From UM-FILTER-47-13 sp964445195 (GTDB lineage Bacteria > Pseudomonadota > Alphaproteobacteria > Micavibrionales > Micavibrionaceae), in assembly GCA_964445195.1 (NCBI GenBank), contig CAYUKA010000009.1, forward strand, positions 1-64,000: 64,000 nt of DNA, in the 5' to 3' direction. Position numbers and translations under genes: made by a program. The stretch's first letter is position 1. The number at the start of each line of letters is the position of its first letter. Of this stretch, positions 35,048-43,165 are shown in pieces. The notes beneath the pieces were generated by a model. That model did no database searches and was not told the DNA's origin. It worked only from the letters and a program-made list of their open reading frames with translations.

Positions 35048-36052
35048 TTATGCACGTTTTTTATCACTGTCTTCGTCATTGTCAGCGGCCAGCGCCGGGT
35101 TATAGCGCCCGCCGGGGCAGTACCGGCCCAGATAAGAGGGCAGGATCAGGCTCATTCCCGTCGGCGTAATGCCAAGATCGGCCAGCGTTAACGCGCCGTC
35201 CGCGGTCACATTATCGGTCTTCAGCGATTCGACCTGATCGCGGGTCAAAGGCGGTTTCGGCAGCAGGCCCATAAACAGCGCTTGCAGCTTCGCCAGACCC
35301 CATGGCAGCGGCACCAGCGCGCGCACGCGCTGGGTATGATGAAACAGGCGCTGGTAAATCCCGCGAAAATCGACGGTCTCCGGCCCGCCGAGCTCGTAGG
35401 TCCTGCCACACGGCCCGCTTTTCTCGCGGCAGGGCTGCTCAATGGCCGCCATCACCGCATCGGCAACATCGCCGACATAGACCGGCTGGAACCGGGTATG
35501 ACCGCCGCCGATCAGCGGCAGCGCCGGCAGATACCGCGCCATTTTTGCGAACATGTTAAAGAACTCATCCTCCGGCCCGAACACCACGCTCGGCCGCAGG
35601 ATCGTCGCGGCGGGAAAGGCTTTGCGGAGTGCTTTTTCCCCTTCATGCTTGCTGCGGGCATATTTCGAACCACCCCGTTCGCAGGCCAGCGCTGAAACAT
35701 GCACGAAACGGCCGGCCCTGTGCTTTTTGCACGCCTTCGCGATCAGCGCCGGTAATTCAGTGTGAATGCGGGTGAAGTCGCCGCGGCGGCGCTCAAATAA
35801 AATCCCGATACAGTTGACAACCACGGCGGCCCCGGCCACCGCCTCACCGATACTGTCCTCATCGCCGTAATCGCAGGCAAAAGGCACGATCTGGCCGACA
35901 AAACCGCAGGGGCGCAGGAAATAGGCGCGCTCCGGCACGCGGCTGGCGACCTTGACCGTATAGCCGCGTTTCGCCAGCTCGCGCACCACCTGCGCGCCGA
36001 TAAAGCCGGTGCCGCCAAAGACTGTCGCAATTTGTCCTGTCTTGCTCATCAC
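35048..36052 (-). CDS. NAD(P)-binding epimerase, complex I NDUFA9-like
   Basis: A 334-residue extended SDR. The Rossmann motif is VFGGTGFIGAQVV (10-22), the usual Tyr-x3-Lys appears as YARSKHEGE, and there is FVHVSALACE. The family is related to the mitochondrial complex I subunit NDUFA9 and is common in Alphaproteobacteria, often of unknown substrate. A role in quinone or respiratory assembly is suggested by homology only. It precedes surA on the same strand, with about 30 bp between the genes. Confidence 0.82.
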   Translation of the reverse strand: MMSKTGQIATVFGGTGFIGAQVVRELAKRGYTVKVASRVPERAYFLRPCGFVGQIVPFACDYGDEDSIGEAVAGAAVVVNCIGILFERRRGDFTRIHTELPALIAKACKKHRAGRFVHVSALACERGGSKYARSKHEGEKALRKAFPAATILRPSVVFGPEDEFFNMFAKMARYLPALPLIGGGHTRFQPVYVGDVADAVMAAIEQPCREKSGPCGRTYELGGPETVDFRGIYQRLFHHTQRVRALVPLPWGLAKLQALFMGLLPKPPLTRDQVESLKTDNVTADGALTLADLGITPTGMSLILPSYLGRYCPGGRYNPALAADNDEDSDKKRA

Positions 36053-36126
36053 CAGAAATATGGCCCCTGCCGCGCCGCTTGTCCAGCGGGGAGTGAATTC
36101 ATGTGCTATGAATAGCGCAAAGTTTT

Positions 36127-36290
36127 TTCACCACAGAACGCACAGAGATCACGGAGGTGAGTAGCGCCCTAGACTGCGCACCGCAGGTAAGAAGCCGACT
36201 TTACCATTTTGCCTTATCGCTGTTTATTGGCTGCTAAAGCGGCCTTTTGCACCAGCTTCCTCTGTGCCTCTCTGTGTGCTCTGTGGTGAA
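36127..36290. repeat. Palindromic intergenic element, TTCACCAC family, copy 2
   Basis: A 164-bp element with ends TTCACCACAGAACGCACAGA and the near-complement closing at 36290; the 21-bp arms differ at two positions. The shared TTCACCAC ends and overall plan match the copy at 13966-14112, while the rest differs. It lies between uvrD and the epimerase gene. Confidence 0.7.
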
Positions 36291-36320
36291 GAGTCAGCAA
36301 TAAATGATCGCAGCCACTAC

Positions 36321-38555
36321 TCACTCCGCTTTTTCCACGAAACTGTCCATGACCCGTTTGTGGCCGCCGCGCTCAAAGGCGATATCCAGCTTGTGGCCGT
36401 CAATATTGATGATCTTGCCGGTACCGAATTTATCGTGCCGCACCGTATCACCGCGGCTGAACACCGTGCCGGCCGCGCTGGCGACCTTCCGCTCACCGCC
36501 GACAGGCGCCTTGCGCGCCGCCGCGCCCGATGAATCCCAATGGGCGCTGCGCCCTTCATACAGGCCGGTCTCGGCCTGGATTTCGACATGCGCCGGCGGC
36601 AGTTCATCGACAAAACGCGACGGGATCGCATTGACCCAGTTGCCGTACAGGCGGCGGTTGGCGGCAAAGGAAATAAAGGCCTTTTTCCGCGCCCGCGTAA
36701 TGCCGACATAAGCCAGCCGCCGCTCTTCCTCCAGGCCCTTCAGGCCGTTTTCATCCATCGTGCGCTGCGAGGGAAACAGCCCTTCCTCCCAGCCGGGCAG
36801 GAACACCGCGTCAAACTCCAGCCCCTTGGCCCCGTGCAGGGTCATCAGGCTGACCGCCTCATGATCGGCGCCGTCGCGCGATTCCATGACCAGCGCGACA
36901 TGCTCCAGGAACGAGGCCATCGTCTCGAATTCCTCCATACCGGCGACCAGCTCCTTCAGGTTCTCGATCCGGCCCGGCGCGTCGGCTTCCTTGGCCGCCT
37001 GCCACATCGCCATATAGCCAGATTCATCCAGCACGGCAGCGGCGATTTCGGTGTGCGTCACATGGTCAAGCTGGCCGCGCCAGCGGACGAAATCATCCAT
37101 CAGCGCCATCAGAGTCGTTTTGACTTTCGGCTTCAGCTCGTCGGTCTGGGTCAGGTCGCGGATCGCTTCATGCAGGCTGATCCCCTTGCTGCGGCCGTAC
37201 GCGTACAGCGTCTGGACCGTCGCTGCGCCGATGCCGCGCTTGGGCGTATTGATGATCCGCTCCAGCGCCAGGTCGTCCGCTGGCTGGACAATGGCCCGGA
37301 AATAAGCCAGCGCATCGCGGATTTCCATCCGCTCGTAAAAGCGCGGCCCGCCAATGACCCGGTAATTCAGGCCGAGCTGGATGAAGCGCTCTTCAAACTC
37401 GCGGGTCTGGAACCCGGCGCGGACCAGCACCGCCATCTGGTCGAGCCGCCAGCCCTTTGTTTGCAGGGCCTCGATCTCCTCGCCGACCCAGCGCGCTTCG
37501 GCGGCCCCGTCCCACAGGCCGCGCACCGTCAGCCTGTCGCCGTCATCATCGCCGGTAAACAGGTTCTTGCCGAGCCGGTCCTCGTTTTTGGCAATCACGC
37601 CGTTGGCGGCACTTAATATATGGCCGGTCGAGCGGTAATTCTGCTCCAGCCGGATAATTTTGGCGCCGGGGAAATCCTTTTCAAAACGCAGGATATTGCC
37701 GACTTCGGCGCCGCGCCAGCCATAGATAGACTGGTCGTCATCGCCAACGCAGCAGATATTCGCCTGCGCCGCCGCGCCCTCCGGCTCCGGGCCGCGCCGG
37801 GCCAGCAGCCGCAGCCACAGATACTGCGCGACATTGGTATCCTGGTACTCATCGACCAGCAGATATTTAAAGCGCCGGTGGTAGTCGGCCAGCACGTCCT
37901 TATGCGCCGGATCCTTAAAAATCGTGATCATATGCAGCAGCAGGTCGCCAAAGTCACAGGCATTGAGCGTCTTGAGCCGGTCCTGGTAGAGCCGGTACAG
38001 CGCGACCAGACGCCCGCCCGCGGCCTCACCGCCCTCCTGCGGGCTGAGATCGCCGGGCCGCTGCGCCTTGTCCTTCCAGCGGTCGATCATCGCGATCATC
38101 GCCTTCGGCGTCCATTTCTTGGTGTCGAGCCCCTCGGCTTCCATGATCTGCTTCAGCAGCCTTGCCTGATCGTCCGGGTCGAGAATCGTGAAATTGCTGT
38201 CCAGCCCGGCCAGATCGGCATGCCGGCGCAACATCCGCGCCGCGAGCGCATGGAACGTGCCGAGCCACCAGCCTTCGACCGGCGCATCGCCGAGCAGGGC
38301 CGAAACCCGCTCTTTCATCTCCTGCGCCGCCTTGTTGGTAAAGGTAACGGCAAGGATTTCGCCGGGGAAAGCGCGGCGGCTGTGCAGGATATGGGCGAGG
38401 CGGGTGGTCAGCACCCGGGTCTTGCCGGTGCCCGCCCCGGCCAGCACCAGCAGCGGCCCGTCAATCGTCGCCACCGCCTCACGCTGCGGCGGGTTCAGAT
38501 CCGCCATGTAAGGCGGTTCGTTATGTTCCTGAGAGTGTTGAACAGGCATGCCCAT
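36321..38555 (-). CDS. uvrD: UvrD/PcrA-type 3'-5' DNA helicase
   Basis: A 744-residue superfamily 1A helicase used in nucleotide excision repair, mismatch repair and clearing RecA filaments. Visible motifs are the Q motif NPPQREAV, Walker A AGAGTGKT (39-46), motif II VDEYQDTN, motif III GDDDQSIYGWRGA, motif IV LEQNYRST, motif V LMTLHGAKGLEFDAVFLPG and motif VI AYVGITRARK. The C-terminus ends with a Tudor-like VRHDKFGTGKIINIDGHKLDIAF, which binds RNA polymerase in relatives. An in-frame ATG at 38507 (MADLNPPQ) is also a possible start. Two bases separate it from dinD upstream. Confidence 0.95.
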   Translation of the reverse strand: MGMPVQHSQEHNEPPYMADLNPPQREAVATIDGPLLVLAGAGTGKTRVLTTRLAHILHSRRAFPGEILAVTFTNKAAQEMKERVSALLGDAPVEGWWLGTFHALAARMLRRHADLAGLDSNFTILDPDDQARLLKQIMEAEGLDTKKWTPKAMIAMIDRWKDKAQRPGDLSPQEGGEAAGGRLVALYRLYQDRLKTLNACDFGDLLLHMITIFKDPAHKDVLADYHRRFKYLLVDEYQDTNVAQYLWLRLLARRGPEPEGAAAQANICCVGDDDQSIYGWRGAEVGNILRFEKDFPGAKIIRLEQNYRSTGHILSAANGVIAKNEDRLGKNLFTGDDDGDRLTVRGLWDGAAEARWVGEEIEALQTKGWRLDQMAVLVRAGFQTREFEERFIQLGLNYRVIGGPRFYERMEIRDALAYFRAIVQPADDLALERIINTPKRGIGAATVQTLYAYGRSKGISLHEAIRDLTQTDELKPKVKTTLMALMDDFVRWRGQLDHVTHTEIAAAVLDESGYMAMWQAAKEADAPGRIENLKELVAGMEEFETMASFLEHVALVMESRDGADHEAVSLMTLHGAKGLEFDAVFLPGWEEGLFPSQRTMDENGLKGLEEERRLAYVGITRARKKAFISFAANRRLYGNWVNAIPSRFVDELPPAHVEIQAETGLYEGRSAHWDSSGAAARKAPVGGERKVASAAGTVFSRGDTVRHDKFGTGKIINIDGHKLDIAFERGGHKRVMDSFVEKAE

Positions 38556-38557
38556 GT

Positions 38558-39415
38558 TTAGCCTGTATCTCTGGCTTTTTGAAGACCGCCTTCTTGTTTG
38601 AGTATTTTTTTATCCTCTGATTTAACCCGCCTTTCCAGCTTCTTAATATCCTCTTCCGCCGGTAACTCTTCGGGCCTGATTTCACTCTTGATTAAAACAT
38701 TTCTGACATCACGGTTATTTTTCTCATGCTCATTACCGATCTGATGAATGCCGCGCATGTTTGATTTTTTGACGTTAAAATCGGTGATGGCCGCCGCAAA
38801 TTCCTTGGCTTTCAAAGTCACAGTCGGCAAAAAGTCAGCGAGCGCCCGGTTCCCGGTGACTCCCAACCGGCGTTTCATTTCCTGCGTATTGTTGCCGCCA
38901 AATAACGCCTTATCGCCGCGGGACCTTATAATGCCAAACCCTTTATCATCCACACCATGCTGATAAAGCGTGCCCGAAAGCTGTCTTTCGGTTTCGGTCA
39001 GCTTCGATCTGGCATGGAGCCTCTCGGCAAGTTGTATTCTTTCTTCCAGAAGCTCCTGCTTGCGCGTCTGAATCGCAAAATAGCTCTGGGCAAAAGCGAT
39101 CACTTCTTTGCGCGGATCGCCGTTTTGCGCAATGAGATAGCAGGCATAACGTGTCAGCTTTATATCCGCTATTTCACGTGCAGTACCAGAACCTATCTGA
39201 ACCATTTTCCTGACGTCAGGAAAATGGTTTTCGTCAGGCTGGCCGCTGTTTCTGCAGGCCTCCTTTGCTTTTTCTATAACTGCAAGAAAGTTTTCCCATT
39301 TGGAATATTGTAGCAATCGCTGTAAATCTCGCGCATACCAGAACGAGACGCCGTCTTCTTCATGCACGGCATCTTCAAAATTTTCATGCAGCCGAACGAT
39401 TAAGTCGCGCTTCAT
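38558..39415 (-). CDS. dinD: DNA damage-inducible protein D
   Basis: A 285-residue DinD protein: the BRO-N-like opening VSFWYARDLQRLLQYSKWENFLAVIEKAKEA and RKMVQIGSGTAREIADIKLTRYACYLIAQNGDPRK are family hallmarks. In E. coli DinD inhibits RecA-mediated strand exchange. It precedes uvrD by 2 bp, and a LexA-like box lies just upstream, so this looks like an SOS-inducible repair operon. The DNA is less GC-rich than uvrD, suggesting separate acquisition. Confidence 0.9.
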   Translation of the reverse strand: MKRDLIVRLHENFEDAVHEEDGVSFWYARDLQRLLQYSKWENFLAVIEKAKEACRNSGQPDENHFPDVRKMVQIGSGTAREIADIKLTRYACYLIAQNGDPRKEVIAFAQSYFAIQTRKQELLEERIQLAERLHARSKLTETERQLSGTLYQHGVDDKGFGIIRSRGDKALFGGNNTQEMKRRLGVTGNRALADFLPTVTLKAKEFAAAITDFNVKKSNMRGIHQIGNEHEKNNRDVRNVLIKSEIRPEELPAEEDIKKLERRVKSEDKKILKQEGGLQKARDTG

Positions 39416-39425
39416 AAAACACCTC

Positions 39426-39440
39426 GTTTATGTTTTGTTC
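39426..39440. promoter_or_regulatory. Probable LexA/SOS box of the dinD-uvrD operon
   Basis: GTTTATGTTTTGTTC matches the alphaproteobacterial LexA consensus GTTC-N7-GTTC at 7 of 8 fixed bases. It lies 11-25 bp upstream of the dinD start in an AT-rich promoter stretch, where binding would block transcription. Confidence 0.6.
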
Positions 39441-39536
39441 TTATTTATTAGACGCGATTCTGTGCAAGCTTGCAACGGTTTTATGTAAGGATAAATACGC
39501 TAATGGCAGAGTGATAATCGGTTTGGGGAATCAAAC

Positions 39537-40601
39537 TTATCCGGCTTCTTTTTTCTGGCGTTTGCCCGGCGTCGGCGCAGCGGCGACCTGGTTACGGCCA
39601 TTATGCTTGGCGGTATAAAGCGCGGCATCGGCCCGCTCGATCAGGTCGGACACCTCTTCCTCGCCGGCAAATTCGGCGGCGCCAACCGACATGGTGATCC
39701 GGCTCAGCTTCTCGCCGGTGCTGCGGTTGATCACATCCTTGGTCGCCACAGCGCGGCGCAGCGATTCGGCCACGGTCACCGCGGCTTTCAGCGGCGTATC
39801 AGGCAGGATAATCGCGAATTCCTCACCGCCGTAACGGGCGGCCATATCGCGGCCCTTGACCCCGTCGGTCAGGGTGCGGGCGACAAGACGCAACACCTGA
39901 TCGCCGATCTGGTGGCCGAAATTATCGTTAAAGTTCTTGAAATGATCGATATCGACCATCAACAGCGAGAAAGGCGCGCCGGTCCGCTGCATTTCCCCGG
40001 CGATCCGGCCGATTTCGGCATCGAACGCCTTGCGGTTGGCAAGACCGGTCAGCCCGTCGGTCAGCGCCTCGCGGCGCACATTTTCAAGGTCGCGCTGCAA
40101 CTCCTCCATGACTTCAGAGGATTTATCAAGCTGTTCTTCAAGTTTCTGGTTCTGCTGTAACATACCCTCCGTATCGGTCATGACGGTGGTCAGGATTTCA
40201 CGCAGCTCGCCCGGATCGTCGATTGTCTCGATCCGGCCGGACACACCGCCAAGCTTGTCACTATATTCGCTGGTCGCCGATTTCACATCCTGGACAACGC
40301 CGGACATGCTCTGGATCGTTGTGTTAATCTGGTCGCCGGCGCGGCGCACCGCGTCCTCATCGCGCCCCTCGCTCAGGAAACGCTGAAACAGCTCGCGGCA
40401 GCGCTCATCGGTGATTGCCTGTTTATTAGCCACGAGCACATCAATCGCCCGGATGGCTTCCGGACTCTGGCCCGAATAATAAACATACCATAATTCAAAA
40501 ACGTCCGGAGTCGGCGCCAAGCCTTCGCGGCGAATGCGGTCGAACACCGCTTTCGCATATTCGCTGGCCTGACCTTTATCATGTGTATATTGCACGTTCA
40601 C
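39537..40601 (-). CDS. Diguanylate cyclase (GGDEF domain)
   Basis: A 354-residue cytoplasmic protein. Residues 1-180 are helical with a coiled-coil near 140-175 (MLQQNQKLEEQLDKSSEVMEELQRDLENV). The GGDEF domain begins ALTDGLTGLANRKAF, and the active-site loop is GGEEF, an active variant, in RYGGEEFAIILPDT. It makes cyclic-di-GMP from two GTP. The residues before the loop (KGRDMAARYGGEEF) do not form the RxxD inhibitory site, so feedback inhibition is probably absent. No phosphodiesterase domain. The N-terminal half resembles cell-cycle/chemotaxis-linked cyclases of this class. Confidence 0.88.
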   Translation of the reverse strand: MNVQYTHDKGQASEYAKAVFDRIRREGLAPTPDVFELWYVYYSGQSPEAIRAIDVLVANKQAITDERCRELFQRFLSEGRDEDAVRRAGDQINTTIQSMSGVVQDVKSATSEYSDKLGGVSGRIETIDDPGELREILTTVMTDTEGMLQQNQKLEEQLDKSSEVMEELQRDLENVRREALTDGLTGLANRKAFDAEIGRIAGEMQRTGAPFSLLMVDIDHFKNFNDNFGHQIGDQVLRLVARTLTDGVKGRDMAARYGGEEFAIILPDTPLKAAVTVAESLRRAVATKDVINRSTGEKLSRITMSVGAAEFAGEEEVSDLIERADAALYTAKHNGRNQVAAAPTPGKRQKKEAG

Positions 40602-40769
40602 CCAAGTCCTTGACGGCGTTTAAAATCGTACATTAACAGCCCTAAAACAAACACAAAAGGGAAAAATGCCGCGCCGGAAAGACCGGCGCCGGCCACCGTT
40701 GCGCATGCCGCTTTCCTATCATGACCTGATGGCCGTTAAAGCGCTCTTAATATATTGGATTTTATGCGC

Positions 40770-41381
40770 CTACATCCACTTGGTCTGCGGATTCATCGTT
40801 TCCTTCGGCGCGTTTTCCAACGCGGCGATCAGGCCATCCACATCATCAATCACGCACAGATGGGTTTTATCAGCCGGGCGGGCGAAGCCCTGATCGATAA
40901 TATGATCGATCAGATCCAGCAACCCGGTCCAGTAACCGCCGACATTGACCACAATGACCGGCTTGTCATGCAGGCCCAGCTGCCACCATGTGAAAATCTC
41001 GAAAAACTCGTCCATCGTGCCCAGCCCGCCGGGCAGGATCACAAAGGCGTCGGAGAGATCAACCATCATCTGCTTGCGTTTATGCATCGTATCGACGACA
41101 TGCAGCGCGGTCAGCTCCTCATGGGCGATTTCCTTATCGGCAATGTGGGCGGGAATAATACCGGTCACTTCACCACCGGCTGCCAGCGCCGCATCTGCGG
41201 TCAACCCCATCAGCCCGACCCGGCCGCCGCCGTAAATCACGCCCATGCCGTTTTCAGCCAGCAACCGGCCGGCATTGCGGGCCGCATCCTTGTACAGATC
41301 ATCAACCCGCGCCGAGGAGCCACAATACACACATACGCTCTTAATAACCTTGCTCACACCATCGCTCACACTATCGTTCAC
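40770..41381 (-). CDS. LOG family protein (nucleoside 5'-monophosphate phosphoribohydrolase-like)
   Basis: I place the start at the GTG at 41381, which overlaps the previous gene's stop (GTGA), giving 203 residues; the earlier ATG at 41486 would run through that gene. The family motif PGGLGTMDEFFE and the MHKRKQMMVDLSDAFV region are clear. LOG proteins cleave the N-glycosidic bond of nucleoside monophosphates, including cytokinin precursors, or act in purine salvage. It is co-translated with the LprI-like gene; their functional link is unknown. Confidence 0.82.
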   Translation of the reverse strand: MNDSVSDGVSKVIKSVCVYCGSSARVDDLYKDAARNAGRLLAENGMGVIYGGGRVGLMGLTADAALAAGGEVTGIIPAHIADKEIAHEELTALHVVDTMHKRKQMMVDLSDAFVILPGGLGTMDEFFEIFTWWQLGLHDKPVIVVNVGGYWTGLLDLIDHIIDQGFARPADKTHLCVIDDVDGLIAALENAPKETMNPQTKWM

Positions 41382-42328
41382 AGGGCTTCTCCCGCCTGCT
41401 CCGGCTCCAGAACGTACGCCTCGCCGTTCCAGAACAGGGTTAAAGACGTACAGATCCGGTCGGCGATCCGCAGGCGCGGCGCGCATTGTTCATTGCCTGT
41501 CTCTGCAGCATCGTCCCGGCGGTCATTCAGCAGGTTCACAGCAACCCGGACCCGGCAGATATGCGGCACGGCGTTCTCATGACCGTCAGCAGCAGCCGGA
41601 TCGCCGGCCGGCTCATGCACCGGAATACGGAACAGCCGGGCACGCGGCCGCCCGGCAACCGGATTGTCTGAAACGGCAATCACAATTTCAAGATCATTAC
41701 GCACCGATTCGGCGACACCGTTTTCACCAATCGTTACCGATTCCTGCATCGGCGACACCGCAAGGCCGCGCAGGATTTGCTCATCCTCGCCGTCACAGTC
41801 AAGATCGGCGGTCAGCGATTCGCCGTAACGCCAGAAAATATCCGGGTAGTCATGGGCCAGCGCGTTCATCCAGCGCGGCTGGGCGCCGAACTCGCGTGGC
41901 GCGCCCTCTTTCTGCTGCGCCATGATGGAGCGCAGCAGGGTCGTGCGCCGCTCGGTCAGCGCCGTTAAACATGACAGCTCATAAATACGCCTGAGCGCCT
42001 CGGTTTCAGCCAGCCCCGCTTCCCAGCCGCATTGTTCGTCGCGGTAAAGAATCCAGTTTTTCTGGGCCGCGCCCAGCAGCGTTCTGGCTTCATCGGACTG
42101 GGCCGCGCTTAGTTCAGAAAACAGTATACTCAGCGCTTCCTGCGTGTCGCCATACTGGCGGTTAACGCAATCCAGCGTCGCCGCCGTGCTGCGCGCCTGC
42201 GCGCAATAATCGAACTGGCGCTGAGCGTGCGCCGGCATGGCCGCGCATAACAGGCAGATCAATAAAAGATAATGATAAAAACGGCAGGGCGTCATCAAAA
42301 GGCAGGAGTCGCTTTGAAACGAAATCAT
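41378..42328 (-). CDS. Exported LprI-like (DUF1311) protein
   Basis: A 316-residue protein with a signal peptide ending near AMPAHA (residues 12-35). After it, FDYCAQARSTAATLDCVNRQYGDTQEAL and LLGAAQKNWILYRDEQCGWEA match DUF1311/LprI, a four-helix domain found in lysozyme inhibitors. Four cysteines could form two disulfides. The C-terminal half (about 170-316) is an additional unknown beta-rich domain with more cysteines. Periplasmic by inference. The stop overlaps the LOG start. Confidence 0.72.
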   Translation of the reverse strand: MISFQSDSCLLMTPCRFYHYLLLICLLCAAMPAHAQRQFDYCAQARSTAATLDCVNRQYGDTQEALSILFSELSAAQSDEARTLLGAAQKNWILYRDEQCGWEAGLAETEALRRIYELSCLTALTERRTTLLRSIMAQQKEGAPREFGAQPRWMNALAHDYPDIFWRYGESLTADLDCDGEDEQILRGLAVSPMQESVTIGENGVAESVRNDLEIVIAVSDNPVAGRPRARLFRIPVHEPAGDPAAADGHENAVPHICRVRVAVNLLNDRRDDAAETGNEQCAPRLRIADRICTSLTLFWNGEAYVLEPEQAGEAL

Positions 42329-42441
42329 GGTTCTTTCTTTTGTTATAGCCTATAAAGGCGGTCACGAACAGGGGCCGGCGCGATAAATTCGCACGGTGCC
42401 ATTTAACAATAGCAAAAAAGCTTAAACCAAATCTTACCGCG

Positions 42442-43050
42442 ATGTTTGATGCCCGCTTACGTCCTTATATCGACCTGCCGCTGAATGCCGCCGCCCGGTT
42501 TCTGGCCGCGCGCGGCATTCATGCCAATATGCTGACCGGCGCGGGACTGGCCTGCGGGCTGCTGGCCGCCGCGGCGCTGGCCTTACAGCTTTATATCCCC
42601 GCGCTGTTGCTGATCCTGCTCTCGCGCCTGCTCGACGGGCTGGACGGGCCAGTCGCCCGGCACATGCCGCAGGGCGCAAGCGATGTCGGGGCTTTTTACG
42701 ACATCGTCGCCGATTTTATTTTTTACAGCGCTGTCGTGTTCGGTTTTGCGCTCGGCCGTCCGGAGACGGCGCTGGCCGCCGCGTTTTTATTATTCAGCTT
42801 CGCCGGCAGCGGCGGCACGTTCCTGACCTATGCGATTATCGCCGCCGGCCGCGGCATCAATCACGACGAACAGGGCGAGAAATCCTTTTATTACCTCGCC
42901 GGGCTGTGCGAAGGCGCCGAAACCATCGTCTTTTTTATCCTGTTCTGCCTGCTGCCGGATTATTTCACGGCGCTGGCAATATTGTTCGGCATTCTATGCT
43001 GGCTGACAGCCGCCGGCCGCGTGCTGCAGGCCCGCCGGGATTTTAGCTAG
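42442..43050 (+). CDS. CDP-alcohol phosphatidyltransferase family membrane enzyme
   Basis: A 202-residue protein with about six membrane helices. The active-site signature D-G-x2-A-R-x8-G-x3-D-x3-D is present in full as DGPVARHMPQGASDVGAFYDIVAD. Such enzymes transfer a phosphatidyl or similar group from CDP-diacylglycerol to an alcohol in phospholipid synthesis. The alcohol acceptor cannot be told; its length and order of motifs suit several subfamilies. It is divergent from the LprI-like gene. Confidence 0.85.
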   Translation: MFDARLRPYIDLPLNAAARFLAARGIHANMLTGAGLACGLLAAAALALQLYIPALLLILLSRLLDGLDGPVARHMPQGASDVGAFYDIVADFIFYSAVVFGFALGRPETALAAAFLLFSFAGSGGTFLTYAIIAAGRGINHDEQGEKSFYYLAGLCEGAETIVFFILFCLLPDYFTALAILFGILCWLTAAGRVLQARRDFS

Positions 43051-43063
43051 TCTTCTTTATATT

Positions 43064-43132
43064 GTCATTGCGAGAAGGCTTCATGGGCTCGAAGCGACGT
43101 CGTCGCGTGAGCCATAGCGTCCACGCAATGAC
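43064..43132. repeat. Palindromic intergenic element, GTCATTGCGAG family, copy 2
   Basis: GTCATTGCG at 43064-43072 is inverted as CGCAATGAC at 43124-43132, 14 bp after the CDP-alcohol enzyme stop. Inside is a GGCTCGAAGCGACG segment also resembling copy 1 (GCTTCGTCG). It separates two convergent genes and may end transcription. Confidence 0.65.
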
Positions 43133-43165
43133 GGGGAAAGACTATAGAATCAATCGTGACGGGTC

